From assembly GCF_007859945.1 (NCBI RefSeq), contig NZ_SJPQ01000001.1, positions 1,574,389 to 1,638,388 on the forward strand: DNA of 64,000 nucleotides, in the 5' to 3' direction. A model generated the notes under the pieces. It was given only the letters and a program-made list of their open reading frames with translations. It was not told where the DNA came from and did not search any database. Origin of the DNA: Pseudobythopirellula maris (lineage in GTDB: Bacteria > Planctomycetota > Planctomycetia > Pirellulales > Lacipirellulaceae). Of the stretch, positions 26,710 through 34,958 are shown piece after piece. The position numbers were made by a program, and so were the translations under genes. Numbering within the stretch: the first letter of the stretch is position 1; each line of letters opens with the position of its first letter.

Positions 26710-27729
26710 CCGCGCTACGACATCTCGAAGAGCTACGACTGGAACTACGACCACCCGCCGACGCACGCCCCCACCGGCGAGCCGGGGGTGCCGGGCGTTT
26801 GGTCGTTCTGCCGGCAGCGCGTCGCGTCGCCGCTCGGCGTAGCGGCGGGGCCGCTGCTCAATGGGGCGTGGTGCCTTTACTACGCGACGCTCGGCTTCGA
26901 CGTCGTGACGTACAAGACCGTGCGGAGCCGCGAGCGGGCCTGCTACCCCACGCCGAACCTGTTGCCCGTGCAAACCGGCTCCTTGGCGGGGGGCGAGACC
27001 GACCTGTCCGCCTCAGAGCAGATGGGGGGCAGCTGGGCGATCTCGTTCGGCATGCCGTCCAAGCCGCCCGAGGTGTGGACAGCCGATGTCCAGGCGACCC
27101 GCCGGCGGCTGCCGAAGCGGGTGCGGCTGTCGGTTTCGGTCGTCGCCTCGGCCGAGCCCGATTGGCCTATCGAACAGGTCGCCGACGACTACGCCGAGTG
27201 CGCTCGCATGGCAGCCGAGGCGGGCGCCGACGCGATCGAGGTCAATCTGTCGTGCCCCAACGTCACGTCGTGCGACGGGCAGCTCTACCAGAACCCCCGG
27301 CACGCGACGCTCGTGGCCGAGCGCACCCGCGCGGCGATCGGCGAGCTGCCGCTCGTCTGCAAGATCGGTCACTTTGCTGAGGACGACGACACGCCGGGCC
27401 GGCTGATGGACGCCCTCGCCCCGCACGCCGACGCCGTGGCGACGACCAACTGCGTGGCCGCCACGGTGCGCGGCGCCTTCGGCGGCCAGCCGCGCGGCAT
27501 CGGCGGCTCGGCGATCTTGGAAGCCTCGGTCCGCCAGGTCGAACGGCTCGCCGGGCACGCCGCGCGGCAGGGCTACGACCTGCGTGTGATCGGCGTGGGG
27601 GGCGTGTCGACCGCGGCCGACGTGCGGCGCTACCTGTCGGCCGGCGCCGAGATGACGCACCTGGCCACCGCTTTGATGGTCGACCCCGAGGTGGGGCTGC
27701 GGATCCGGTCGGACCTCTCGACGCCGTGA
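26701..27729 (+). CDS. Dihydroorotate dehydrogenase-like flavoprotein
   Basis: A 342-residue TIM-barrel flavoprotein of the dihydroorotate dehydrogenase-like superfamily. Typical blocks are 'SPLGVAAGPLLNGAW' (start of barrel), 'IEVNLSCPNVTSCDG' (substrate-contact NLSCPN), 'LVCKIGHF' and the C-terminal FMN-phosphate region 'VIGVGGVSTAADVRRYLSAG'. The catalytic-base position is not clear to me, so PyrD activity is not asserted; it could be a DHOD paralogue acting on another pyrimidine-like substrate. The start MPLPRYD lies in duplicated DNA. No Shine-Dalgarno is obvious. Confidence 0.7.
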   Translation: MPLPRYDISKSYDWNYDHPPTHAPTGEPGVPGVWSFCRQRVASPLGVAAGPLLNGAWCLYYATLGFDVVTYKTVRSRERACYPTPNLLPVQTGSLAGGETDLSASEQMGGSWAISFGMPSKPPEVWTADVQATRRRLPKRVRLSVSVVASAEPDWPIEQVADDYAECARMAAEAGADAIEVNLSCPNVTSCDGQLYQNPRHATLVAERTRAAIGELPLVCKIGHFAEDDDTPGRLMDALAPHADAVATTNCVAATVRGAFGGQPRGIGGSAILEASVRQVERLAGHAARQGYDLRVIGVGGVSTAADVRRYLSAGAEMTHLATALMVDPEVGLRIRSDLSTP

Positions 27730-27740
27730 GCGCGCGTATT

Positions 27741-27763
27741 CCCCTCTCCGGAAGGGGGAGGGG
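27741..27763. terminator. GC-rich hairpin between convergent genes
   Basis: CCCCTCTCC opposes GGGGGAGGGG across a short loop, with one T-G pair, between the DHOD-like gene and the convergent beta-propeller gene. It lacks a long T-run, so it is a moderate terminator candidate. Confidence 0.4.
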
Positions 27764-27781
27764 GGTTACGTCCGACACTTC

Positions 27782-29074
27782 TTATTCCGGCGCGTCGATG
27801 CGGAACAGGCTGTGCTCGCCACGGATATAGAACGACCCGTCCGCCACGGCGATCGACGCCTTGCAGAGCTCGCCTATCTGGTTGCGGGCGATCTCGCGGT
27901 ACTCGTCGCCCGGCTCGATGACGACCGTCTCGCCGTCGGTCTCCGACAGCGTGTAGATGCGGCCCTCGGCCACGATCGGCGAGGCCGAGTGCTTGCCGCC
28001 GATCCGCTTCTTCCAGACCAGCTCGCCCGTGGCGGCCTCGAAGCAGTGTATGATGCCGGCGTCGGTCACCGAGAAGACGTGCGGCGCCACGTACACGAGC
28101 GACGAGAGCGCGGGCACGCCCTTGCGTTGCTCCCACACGACGTGCGAGTCGGTCACCGTGCCCTCGCCGCCGAGACGGACGGCGCGGATGGTCGGCTCCT
28201 CGAAGCCGGAGCAGGTGAAGACCACGCCCTCCGGGCCGCGGACGATCGAGGGCGTGACGCCTTCGCCCTGGCTGTAAATGCTCCAGACGAGCTCGCCGCT
28301 CGCGGGGTCGTGGCCCTGCACCACGTCGCCCGCCGCGCTGACCATCCGCACGGCGCCGCCCTGCTCGATGATCTGCGGCGTGACGTGCCCCAGGCGCGAC
28401 ATGCCACGCGATCCGCGCCACAGCACTTTGCCCGTGTTCTTGTTGAAGGCCATCAGCACGGCGCCGTCCCACGGCTTCTTGAAGCCGACCTTCGCGTCGT
28501 CACCGGGGCTCGAGCCGTCGAACGGCATGATCAGCATGTCGCCGTAAAGAATCGGCGAGGCGCCGAGGCCGTGCTGGCTGTAAAAGTCGACCGCCTGAAC
28601 GTTCCACCGCTCTTCCCCCTGGTAGTCGAGCGCCACCACGCGGCCCGCGCTGAAGACGGCGAAAACCGTCTCGCCGTCGGTCACTGGCGTCGGCGTGGCG
28701 TGGGAGTTCTGCAACCGCTTGTGCTTGGGCTCTTGCTCGCACACGACCTTGTCCCACAGCAACGCGCCGCTCTCGGCGTCGACGCAGTGGACGTGGCAGG
28801 TGCGACCCTCGTCGGTCGTCGAGGTGACGAACACCCGGCCGCTGTGCACCACGGGCGACGACCACCCGGAGCCGTTGATCGGCGTTTTCCAAGTCACGTT
28901 GTCGGTCTCGCTCCAGCGGATCGGCAGACCGGTCTCGGGCGTCTCGCCCTGGCCGGTGGGGCCGCGGAAGCGGGGCCAATCGTCGGCCTGCGCCTTCGAA
29001 ACATGGCCTAGAACCAACGCCATGAGGGGGAAGGTTAGCAATCGGGTGGGGAGCCTGAGCGAGCGGGCGGCCAT
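27782..29074 (-). CDS. Secreted PQQ-like beta-propeller repeat protein
   Basis: A 430-residue exported beta-propeller. A signal peptide (LLTFPLMALVLGHVSKAQA) precedes 'DDWPRFRGPTGQGETPETG', a hallmark of the planctomycete PQQ-like WD40-type proteins. Repeated blades follow the pattern 'SGALLWDKVV', 'ATGELVWKKRIGGKHSASP' and 'TGKVLWRGS'. No full quinoprotein catalytic residues are recognised, so a structural, binding or BamB-like role is more likely than dehydrogenase activity. The start is at MAARSLRLP; upstream frame extension is leader. It is divergent from the fucosidase. Confidence 0.85.
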   Translation of the reverse strand: MAARSLRLPTRLLTFPLMALVLGHVSKAQADDWPRFRGPTGQGETPETGLPIRWSETDNVTWKTPINGSGWSSPVVHSGRVFVTSTTDEGRTCHVHCVDAESGALLWDKVVCEQEPKHKRLQNSHATPTPVTDGETVFAVFSAGRVVALDYQGEERWNVQAVDFYSQHGLGASPILYGDMLIMPFDGSSPGDDAKVGFKKPWDGAVLMAFNKNTGKVLWRGSRGMSRLGHVTPQIIEQGGAVRMVSAAGDVVQGHDPASGELVWSIYSQGEGVTPSIVRGPEGVVFTCSGFEEPTIRAVRLGGEGTVTDSHVVWEQRKGVPALSSLVYVAPHVFSVTDAGIIHCFEAATGELVWKKRIGGKHSASPIVAEGRIYTLSETDGETVVIEPGDEYREIARNQIGELCKASIAVADGSFYIRGEHSLFRIDAPE

Positions 29075-29303
29075 GGCTTCTCGAATCGGAGCAAGAGGAA
29101 CGAGCGGCAAGGGGAAGCCAACAGGGGCTTCGTCGGAGGAGGCGGCGCCATGCGGGCGCCGAAAGCAAGATAACCACCCCGGTCTGGCGGGGGCAACTCT
29201 CGTCGCCCCAACGCCGCGCCGATGTGTTACCTTGGGCACACTCGGCCAATTTACTCCGCTGATTTTGACTCTTCGATTTCCCTCATCCCGTTCGGAGCAG
29301 ACG

Positions 29304-30713
29304 ATGCCTTCGGCATTCGCCCGTGGCTTGGTGGCGTTGGCCGTCGCCTTGCCGTTGACCCTCTCGTGCGTGGCGCAGGCGTGCGACCCTTCTACGACGG
29401 AGGGCCTCAACGCCCGCGCGGCGTTCCGCGACGACGCCTTCGGCGTGTTCGTCCACTGGGGCGCCTACAGCAAGCTCGCGCGCGGCGAGTGGGTGATGCA
29501 GACCGAGAAGATCCCGCTCGACGAGTACCGCAAAGAGGCGGCCACGTTCAACCCCGTCGAATACGACGCCGACGCCTGGGCCAAGTTGTTCAAAGAAGCG
29601 GGGGCCTCCTACGTTGTGATCACCGCCAAGCACCACGACGGTTTTTGCATGTGGGACACACAGCAAACCGAGTGGGACATCGTCGATCACACGCCGTACG
29701 GCAAGGACGTGCTCAAGCCGCTCGCCGAGGCGTGCGAGCGGCATGGCCTCAAGCTGTTCTTCTACTATTCACAGCTCGACTGGAGCCACCCCGACTATTA
29801 CCCGCGCGGCGACACCGGCCGGCACTCGGGGCGGCCCGAGTCGGGCGATTTCGACCGTTACGTCGATTACATGAACGCCCAGCTCACCGAGCTGCTGGGG
29901 GGCGACTACGGCAAGGTGGCCGGCGTTTGGTTCGACGGCTGGTGGGACCAACAGTCGAAGCGGCTCAAGGGCTCGGGCGTGAAGGACCCCTATGTCTCGC
30001 AAGTCAACTGGCGACTCGACGAGACCTACGGCCTGATCCATTCTTTGCAGCCGAGCGCGTTGGTCGGCGCGAACCATCACCTAGCGCCGTTCGACGGCGA
30101 AGACTTTCAGATGTTCGAGCGCGATCTGCCGGGCGAGAACCACGGGGGGTTCAGCGCAGACGCCACGATCGGCTCATTGCCGCTCGAATCGTGCAACACG
30201 ATCAACGGCTCGTGGGGCTACAGCGCGGGGGACAAGAGCCACAAGACGGTCGAGCAGTTGGTGCGGTTCCTCGTCGAATCGTCGGGGCGCGATGCGAACC
30301 TGCTGCTGAACGTCGGCCCTCGGCCCGACGGCACGATCGACCCCGTCTCGGCCGAGCGGCTGCGGGGCGTAGGCGAATGGCTCGCCAAGAACGGCGCGGC
30401 CATCTACTCAACGCGGGGCAGCCCGGTCCCGCCGCAGTCATGGGGTGTGTCGAATCGGAGCGACGAATGGGTTTACTTGCACGTCATTGATCGCTCGGCC
30501 GCCGACGCCGACGGTTGGCTCGAGCTGACAGGCGTTGAGCTTCCGGAGGGGAGCGAGCCGAACGAAACACCGCTTCGCCTTTTTCCTCCGCAGGAGGGGA
30601 CCGCCGTCCCATCGAAAGTCGACGCCGCGGGGGCGGTCTGGGTGAATGTCGCTGACAGAGCAGCAGGTGAAGAGACGATCGACCTCATTCTCTGTTACCC
30701 GATCGCGGAGTGA
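29304..30713 (+). CDS. Alpha-L-fucosidase, GH29
   Basis: A 469-residue secreted glycoside hydrolase of family GH29, releasing alpha-linked L-fucose from glycans such as algal fucans. A signal peptide (ALAVALPLTLSCVAQA) precedes the catalytic barrel. The signatures are 'FGVFVHWGAYSK', 'ITAKHHDGFCMWDT' and 'VWFDGWWD', in which Asp211 is the likely nucleophile. The C-terminal roughly 100 residues form a small beta domain. An upstream GGAG supports the ATG. Its position opposite the beta-propeller gene fits a polysaccharide-degrading marine planctomycete. Confidence 0.93.
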   Translation: MPSAFARGLVALAVALPLTLSCVAQACDPSTTEGLNARAAFRDDAFGVFVHWGAYSKLARGEWVMQTEKIPLDEYRKEAATFNPVEYDADAWAKLFKEAGASYVVITAKHHDGFCMWDTQQTEWDIVDHTPYGKDVLKPLAEACERHGLKLFFYYSQLDWSHPDYYPRGDTGRHSGRPESGDFDRYVDYMNAQLTELLGGDYGKVAGVWFDGWWDQQSKRLKGSGVKDPYVSQVNWRLDETYGLIHSLQPSALVGANHHLAPFDGEDFQMFERDLPGENHGGFSADATIGSLPLESCNTINGSWGYSAGDKSHKTVEQLVRFLVESSGRDANLLLNVGPRPDGTIDPVSAERLRGVGEWLAKNGAAIYSTRGSPVPPQSWGVSNRSDEWVYLHVIDRSAADADGWLELTGVELPEGSEPNETPLRLFPPQEGTAVPSKVDAAGAVWVNVADRAAGEETIDLILCYPIAE

Positions 30714-30717
30714 TACA

Positions 30718-30776
30718 ATATTCAACACAATGGTTGACTATCACCTGTCGCGGGATATATTCAACTCGTTGGTATA
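30718..30776 (+). promoter_or_regulatory. Promoter with two operator-like dyads for the VOC-ArsR-SRPBCC operon
   Basis: TTGACT (30734-30739) and TATATT (30756-30761) are separated by 16 bp. Two copies of ATATTCAAC head dyads: at 30718, paired with GTTGACTAT (30733-30741), and at 30757, paired with GTTGGTATA (30768-30776). One dyad covers the -35 and the other the -10. That is the arrangement expected for autorepression by the ArsR-type regulator encoded downstream. Confidence 0.7.
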
Positions 30777-30806
30777 TTTATTTCCCCGCTCCGGAGCACG
30801 CGTCTG

Positions 30807-31181
30807 ATGACCAGCCCCAACCCGGTCAACTGGTTCGAGATCCCCGCCGCCGACCTGTCGCGCGCCGTCGATTTTTACGAAGCGACTCTCGGTGTAAAGC
30901 TCTCCATCATGGAGTTAGGCGCCGCCAAAATGGCGATGTTTGAAAGGGACCCCGAGGGCCATGGCGCCGCCGGCTCGTTGATCCAGAACGAGGCCTACAC
31001 GCCTTCGCACGAAGGCACGCTGGTTTACTTCCATGTCGACGACATCGAAGCGACCCTCGCCCGCGCCGAAGCGGCTGGGGGCATGACGCTGCGGCCGAAG
31101 ATGGCGATCGGCGAGCACGGCTTCGTCGGCCATTTCGAAGACACCGAGGGGAACCGCGTGGCGCTCCACGCGATGCAGTAA
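30807..31181 (+). CDS. VOC-family (glyoxalase-like) protein
   Basis: A 124-residue vicinal-oxygen-chelate fold protein. The tandem beta-alpha-beta-beta-beta units are 'NPVNWFEIPAADLSRAVDFYEATLG' (key NWFEIPAADL) and 'GTLVYFHVDDIEATLARAEAAGG' (key VYFHVDDIEATL), ending 'FEDTEGNRVALHA'. The N-terminal metal-ligand His of glyoxalase I is replaced by Asn, so it is not a classical glyoxalase; similar proteins are often linked to drug or metabolite binding. It is first in the operon, and its TAA stop shares an A with the arsR ATG. Confidence 0.85.
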   Translation: MTSPNPVNWFEIPAADLSRAVDFYEATLGVKLSIMELGAAKMAMFERDPEGHGAAGSLIQNEAYTPSHEGTLVYFHVDDIEATLARAEAAGGMTLRPKMAIGEHGFVGHFEDTEGNRVALHAMQ

Positions 31182-31510
31182 TGCCAAGCCCCTCCGAGAC
31201 GCAGCTCGACGTGGTGTTCACCGCCTTGGGCGACCCGACACGACGGGCGTTGCTCGCCAGCTTGTCCCGCAGCGAGCAAACCGTCTCGCAGTTGGCCGAG
31301 CCGTTCGACATGACCCTGGCGGCGGTGTCGAAGCACCTCAAAGTGCTCGAACGCGCAGGCTTGGTCGCCCGCACCATCGAGGGACGCGTCCACACGCTGC
31401 GGCTCGAGGCCGAACCGCTGAGCGAAGCCAACCGCTGGATCGCAGCCTACCAGCGTTTCTGGGGCGCCAGCCTCGATTCGCTTGGCGAGTTTCTTAAAGA
31501 AGATGCTTGA
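31181..31510 (+). CDS. ArsR-family winged-helix transcriptional regulator
   Basis: A 109-residue ArsR/SmtB-type regulator. The helix-turn-helix is 'TVSQLAEPFDMTLAAVSKHLKVLERAGLV' (core LAAVSKHLKVLE), preceded by the dimer-forming 'ALGDPTRRALLASLS'. No metal-binding CxC pair is present, so the effector is probably not a metal. This subgroup is commonly encoded beside SRPBCC (AHSA1-like) genes, as here, and represses its own operon. Operator-like dyads upstream of the first gene support that. It overlaps the VOC stop by one base. Confidence 0.9.
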   Translation: MPSPSETQLDVVFTALGDPTRRALLASLSRSEQTVSQLAEPFDMTLAAVSKHLKVLERAGLVARTIEGRVHTLRLEAEPLSEANRWIAAYQRFWGASLDSLGEFLKEDA

Positions 31511-31533
31511 TCCGTCCAGCACAGGACCTGGCG

Positions 31534-32010
31534 ATGGTAAGAGAGGCCCAAGAAAACGACCCCACCGTGCTTGTTCTACGGCGCAGCTACACGGCGCCGC
31601 GCGAGCGGGTGTTTCGGGCGTGGACCGATCCCGAGCAAATCTCGCTTTGGTTGCGTCCCACTCCGGAGATCAAGATCGAACGGGCCGAGTCCGATCCGCG
31701 TGTCGGTGGCGCGTACAAGATCACCTACCTCGTCCCCAACGATCCGGACCCGAAGATCATCGAGGGCGAGTACGTCGAGTTCGATCGGCCGGCAAGGCTG
31801 GCATTCACGTGGGTGTGGCGCCCACCCCACGAGTACGCCGGTGAGCTGACCCAGGTCACGGTCGAGCTGACCGAGCGAGACGGGCAGACGGACTTGGTGC
31901 TCACGCACGAACGCTTCCCGGCGGAGGCGATGCGCGACCACCACGCCTGGGGCTGGACCGGGGCAATCGACGCCCTCGACGAGCATCTGCAAGGCGTCGG
32001 CGACGAGTGA
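31534..32010 (+). CDS. SRPBCC / AHSA1-like protein
   Basis: A 158-residue START-fold (SRPBCC) protein of the AHSA1-like group. The family pattern is 'LRRSYTAPRERVFRAWTDPEQISLW' (core PRERVFRAWTDPEQI), 'RVGGAYKITY', 'GEYVEFDRPARLAFTW' and a C-terminal helix 'GWTGAIDALDEHL'. It has a hydrophobic ligand pocket, but no characterised ligand is evident. The start is an in-frame ATG with an AGGA about eight bases ahead; an earlier TTG is possible. It completes the VOC-ArsR-SRPBCC set. Confidence 0.85.
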   Translation: MVREAQENDPTVLVLRRSYTAPRERVFRAWTDPEQISLWLRPTPEIKIERAESDPRVGGAYKITYLVPNDPDPKIIEGEYVEFDRPARLAFTWVWRPPHEYAGELTQVTVELTERDGQTDLVLTHERFPAEAMRDHHAWGWTGAIDALDEHLQGVGDE

Positions 32011-32025
32011 CCGTTTCGGCCGATC

Positions 32026-32076
32026 GGGCCCCCTATAAAAACGGGCCCCCTATAAAAACGGGCCTCCTATAAAAAC
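32026..32076. repeat. Three tandem 17-bp repeats
   Basis: GGGCCCCCTATAAAAAC occurs at 32026 and 32043, and once with one change (GGGCCTCCTATAAAAAC) at 32060. Read on the minus strand each copy presents a GTTTTTATAGG tract directly beyond the terminator of the H1-like gene. Three perfect, in-register copies suggest slippage or serial duplication. Confidence 0.8.
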
Positions 32077-32106
32077 AGAGGCCGGGGCATTTGCCCCGGC
32101 CTCTGT
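32075..32106 (-). terminator. Strong terminator of the H1-like gene
   Basis: ACAGAGGCCGGGGCA opposes TGCCCCGGCCTCTGT: a perfect 15-bp stem with a 2-base loop. On the minus strand it is followed by TTTTTATAGG, with two more such tracts from the tandem repeats. The plus-strand side lacks a long T-run, so it primarily ends the minus-strand gene. Confidence 0.8.
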
Positions 32107-32135
32107 CGTTTGTTGGGTTCTTAAGAACCGTTGTC

Positions 32136-32519
32136 TCAGCTGAGCTTGTCGAGGGTCTTGAGAACCGCGACGGCCTGGTCAACGCCGCCACACTTCGCGG
32201 CGAAGTCGCGGGCGTCGAGCAGGGCCGACAGGCTGACCTGATCGGCGCCGCCGCCGGACGACTTCTTCGGTCCACGCTTGCCGCCAGGCTTCTTGCCGAA
32301 CATGCGGGCCTTCACGTTGCTCACCAAAGCGGGGGCGAGCTTCATGCCGGTCTTCTTCTCGACGGCCTCGCAAACCTCCTTGGGACCCGCGCTGGGGTTC
32401 TCACGCAGGTACTCGCGAGCGGCTTCGCTCATGTTGGGGGCGCCCGGCTTGCGGCCACGCTTCACGCGCTTCTTCACGGGCTTCTTGCTGGCAACTTTCT
32501 TCGACGCGGTTTTCGCCAC
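32136..32519 (-). CDS. Lys/Arg-rich, histone H1-like DNA-binding candidate
   Basis: A 127-residue basic protein not matched to a named family with certainty. The first 30 residues are a polybasic Lys/Ala/Val tail (KTASKKVASKKPVKKRVKRG), reminiscent of histone-H1-like or nucleoid proteins. A structured centre follows ('SEAAREYLRENPSAGPKEVCEAVEKK', core EAAREYLRENPSAG), then 'ARMFGKKPGGKRGPKKSSGGG' as a second basic linker and an acidic helical C-terminus. A GAGGAG Shine-Dalgarno eight bases ahead sets a GTG start. Strong signals at both ends suggest high expression. A nucleoid-associated role is inference. Confidence 0.6.
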   Translation of the reverse strand: MAKTASKKVASKKPVKKRVKRGRKPGAPNMSEAAREYLRENPSAGPKEVCEAVEKKTGMKLAPALVSNVKARMFGKKPGGKRGPKKSSGGGADQVSLSALLDARDFAAKCGGVDQAVAVLKTLDKLS

Positions 32520-33267
32520 GAACTCACTCCTCAAAAAATATGTTAGTTAACACCGCGGGCGCTCGGGCCTGTCGTTGGCTATCGCCTCCAACCGCCCAGC
32601 CGCTTCCGAACGGCAGGTCCGTCTGAAATCTTGGCCACCCAACGACACAAGGGGTGTGCCACCGGGTCACTACTCTATTGTTCGTCACTCTGCTCCAGGC
32701 GCCGGCGAAGCCGCTAAGAAAGCAGCCAAACGGATAACCCGGGAGATGAATCAGCGACCGGCCAAGCAGTTGGGACCGCTATTCCGACCGCCGACTACGG
32801 GGTAGACGATCGAACGTGAATCACTCGTATCGGAGTGTCACAGCAAGCCACCCCATCTAGATGTATAAATGAGCAAAAACACCCTATCTCCGCCAGGGGG
32901 TATAACGATTTTACTACGAATAGTCTTAATAGCGAGTGTGCGCGTGCGGCTTAACCTCATCGATTCATCCTCGATTTGAATAGGGGATCGCTATCCCATT
33001 TGACAAGGTGCGTCACACGATTCCCGGTTCAGCGCAGCAGACTATCGTTTCGGCGCAAGCAAAAGGTCACTCCTGTTTCGTATCCACCGTAGAAGCAGCA
33101 CGCGTCTAGACAACTCGTATGACACGTTTTGGCGAGAGTGTTCGCTGAGCAACGTTTGGCCCGCCGTGGCATCGCCTTCCGCCCATCGGTATGATGTCGA
33201 CGAATCGATTACGGCGCGGGAGCGTGTCGAAGCCCTTATTCACATGCTTTTACAAGGGAGAGTAGCT
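32520..33267. other. Lower-GC intergenic region
   Basis: About 750 bp with noticeably lower GC and no supported gene. Near the H1-like start is the dyad TGTTA-GT-TAACA (32541-32552), a plausible operator for that gene. The rest (about 32820-33160) has several T/A tracts and no clear promoter, RNA gene or repeat. Confidence 0.4.
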
Positions 33268-33516
33268 ATGGCGTGGCTTTTCGAACGCACAATCGAAGCG
33301 GCAGCTTGGGTCGCAATGCTCGTGGCTTGGCTCTGTTTAGGAACGGCCATCTACCGGTGCAGTTTGTGGATAGGCACAATTCAAACCGAACCCGACTTCA
33401 GTTTATTGCGCGACGCCGCAATGTCGTCGGCCGCCTTTTTGGCCGCCGCCGTGGCGTTGGGACTGTTGGCGTGTGTCGATCGATTCCTTTTCGACGCCGA
33501 TGAACACGCCGCCTGA
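33268..33516 (+). CDS. Small two-helix membrane protein, hypothetical
   Basis: An 82-residue predicted membrane protein, unrecognised. Two hydrophobic helices, 'AAAWVAMLVAWLCLGTAIY' and '[16 protein letters not shown]', are separated by a polar loop of about 25 residues. The ATG has a GGGAGAG Shine-Dalgarno; an earlier in-frame GTG at 33166 would add 34 polar residues. It stands alone between sparse regions, so expression is uncertain. Confidence 0.45.
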   Translation: MAWLFERTIEAAAWVAMLVAWLCLGTAIYRCSLWIGTIQTEPDFSLLRDAAMSSAAFLAAAVALGLLACVDRFLFDADEHAA

Positions 33517-34167
33517 GCCTCCAACCTCTCTGTAACGCTTAACAACCGACCGGACGTGCGCAGTCCCGTATGCATTGATGCGGTCTTCTGTGTGGCGCGC
33601 ATAAAAAGAGCCGCCGAACTGCGGGAAGCTCGACGGCCCAAAGGGACTGAAACGCTGTCAAATGCAAAAGCAGCCAGGACGGAGGTGAGGCGAAGGAGTC
33701 CGCCGCTGGCTGAGACAGAACTTAAGCAACGCCTGTGCCAAGTCATTCGCCGCACTCCCGCCCACCAAGAAACAGTATGCCACCTCACCAAACCGCGAGC
33801 TTCAGGGCATCGATGTCGGATTGGCGCTAGCAAGGAAGGCGAGCCGTTTTGAAAAACTTACTCCTCCCTTTTGTCGTATTGTCAAAACAACGCAGCTCAT
33901 CGGCAGTCAGCCTTCCCTGCCAGCAACGTTAGCAGCTCCCATCGGAGGCGTTATCCAGTTCAAGCTGCTTGGCTTGGGCCTCTACACGGGCAGTTGGCGC
34001 GCACTCGGGCGACGATCTGGGCCGTAGGGCGCCAGTGACAGGACGCCAGCAGTCCTGCTACCGTGTGTGGTTCACCGCGATGCGGCCTTGCCCGCTGCTT
34101 GCGATTCCCGCTGAACGATCGACTCCTTACCCGCCGCAAGCCCCGCCCTCCCCCCTGCCGCTAAGCC
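33517..34167. other. Sparse region with possible structured RNA and a palindrome
   Basis: No protein gene is supported. CAGCCAG (33671-33677) pairs with CTGGCTG (33706-33712), with inner GGAC/GTCC, forming a candidate stem. An SRP or RNase P identity was considered but the signatures are absent. A GTAG-headed palindrome is at 34024-34061. The rest resembles decayed coding sequence. Confidence 0.35.
34024..34061. repeat. GTAG-headed palindromic element
   Basis: A 38-bp element begins GTAG and ends CTAC, with an inner stem CAGGAC-GCCAGCA-GTCCTG. Its layout resembles the other GTAG-headed palindromes in the window, though the sequence differs from the pair around doxX. Confidence 0.5.
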
Positions 34168-34857
34168 ATGCTGCTGCTCGAAGGAGTCAAAAAGTCTTAC
34201 CGTGAGCCAGACGGGTCCGAGCTGCCGATCCTTGATATCCCCCGCTTCGCGGTCGACGAGGGCGAGCAAGTCGTGATCCGCGGCCGCAGCGGCTGCGGCA
34301 AAACGACGATGCTCAACACGATCGCCGGCCTGACGACCGTCGACGCAGGCTCGGTCTCCGTCAAAGGGGTTGAGCTCACCCGCCTCACGGAGGCGGGCCG
34401 CGACCGATTCAGGGCGCGACAGATCGGCTACGTGTTCCAAACCTTCAACCTGCTGGCGGCGTTCTCCGCGCTTGAAAACGTGATGCTCGGCATGACGTTT
34501 ACCGGCCAAACACGCGACGCCGCCCGGGCGCGCGACCTGCTGGATCGGGTCGGCCTCGGCCACCGGATGCACCACAAACCCGCAGCCATGTCGGTCGGCG
34601 AGCAACAGCGGACCGCCGTGGCCCGCGCCTTGGCGAACAAGCCGGTACTGCTGCTGGCCGACGAGCCGACGGCCAATATCGATCCCTCGAATCAGCAGCA
34701 GGTGATCGACCTGCTGCGGACCGTTTGCGAGGAGGAAAAGGTGGCGATGCTCCTGGTGACGCACAGCCCCGAAGTCTCGGGGCAATTCGGCCGCGTCGAG
34801 CCGCTCGAAGAGATCAATCGCGTGATGGCTCAAGCCACAATGACGAAGCCTCTATGA
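34168..34857 (+). CDS. ABC transporter ATP-binding protein, LolD/MacB-like
   Basis: A 229-residue ABC ATPase of the LolD/MacB/FtsE type. Walker A is GRSGCGKT (39-46), the Q-loop is in 'GYVFQTFNLL', the signature is MSVGEQQR (141-148) and Walker B is VLLLADE (160-166), followed by the D-loop 'PTANIDPS'. The signature begins M-S-V-G where LSGGQ is usual, a common variant. It drives the FtsX-type permease encoded about 100 bp downstream. This ABC type works by mechanotransmission, extracting lipoproteins or acting on envelope partners, rather than by classic transport. Confidence 0.93.
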   Translation: MLLLEGVKKSYREPDGSELPILDIPRFAVDEGEQVVIRGRSGCGKTTMLNTIAGLTTVDAGSVSVKGVELTRLTEAGRDRFRARQIGYVFQTFNLLAAFSALENVMLGMTFTGQTRDAARARDLLDRVGLGHRMHHKPAAMSVGEQQRTAVARALANKPVLLLADEPTANIDPSNQQQVIDLLRTVCEEEKVAMLLVTHSPEVSGQFGRVEPLEEINRVMAQATMTKPL

Positions 34858-34958
34858 CCAATGCTTGCCAGCCAGCTCGATGGGTCATCGGGCTTGGTTA
34901 TTGGTCGTTCCGCACAATATGATTCTCCCCCTCGCCCTCAACGCTTTGCACTGACCGA

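Noticed and set aside
26310..27380. 356-residue open frame starting in the duplication
   Set aside because: It overlaps the DHOD-like gene in another frame and is produced by the duplicated leader; the protein has no family features.
28695..29303. N-terminal extension of the fucosidase frame
   Set aside because: The frame is open upstream but antisense to the beta-propeller gene; a signal peptide and Shine-Dalgarno support the ATG at 29304.
32026..32076. CRISPR-like array
   Set aside because: The three 17-bp units are directly tandem with no spacers, and no cas genes are nearby.
33671..33712. SRP (4.5S) or RNase P RNA
   Set aside because: The SRP GGAAGCAGCC loop context and RNase P signatures (GAGGAAAGTCC, ACAGAA) are absent; only a simple stem is visible.
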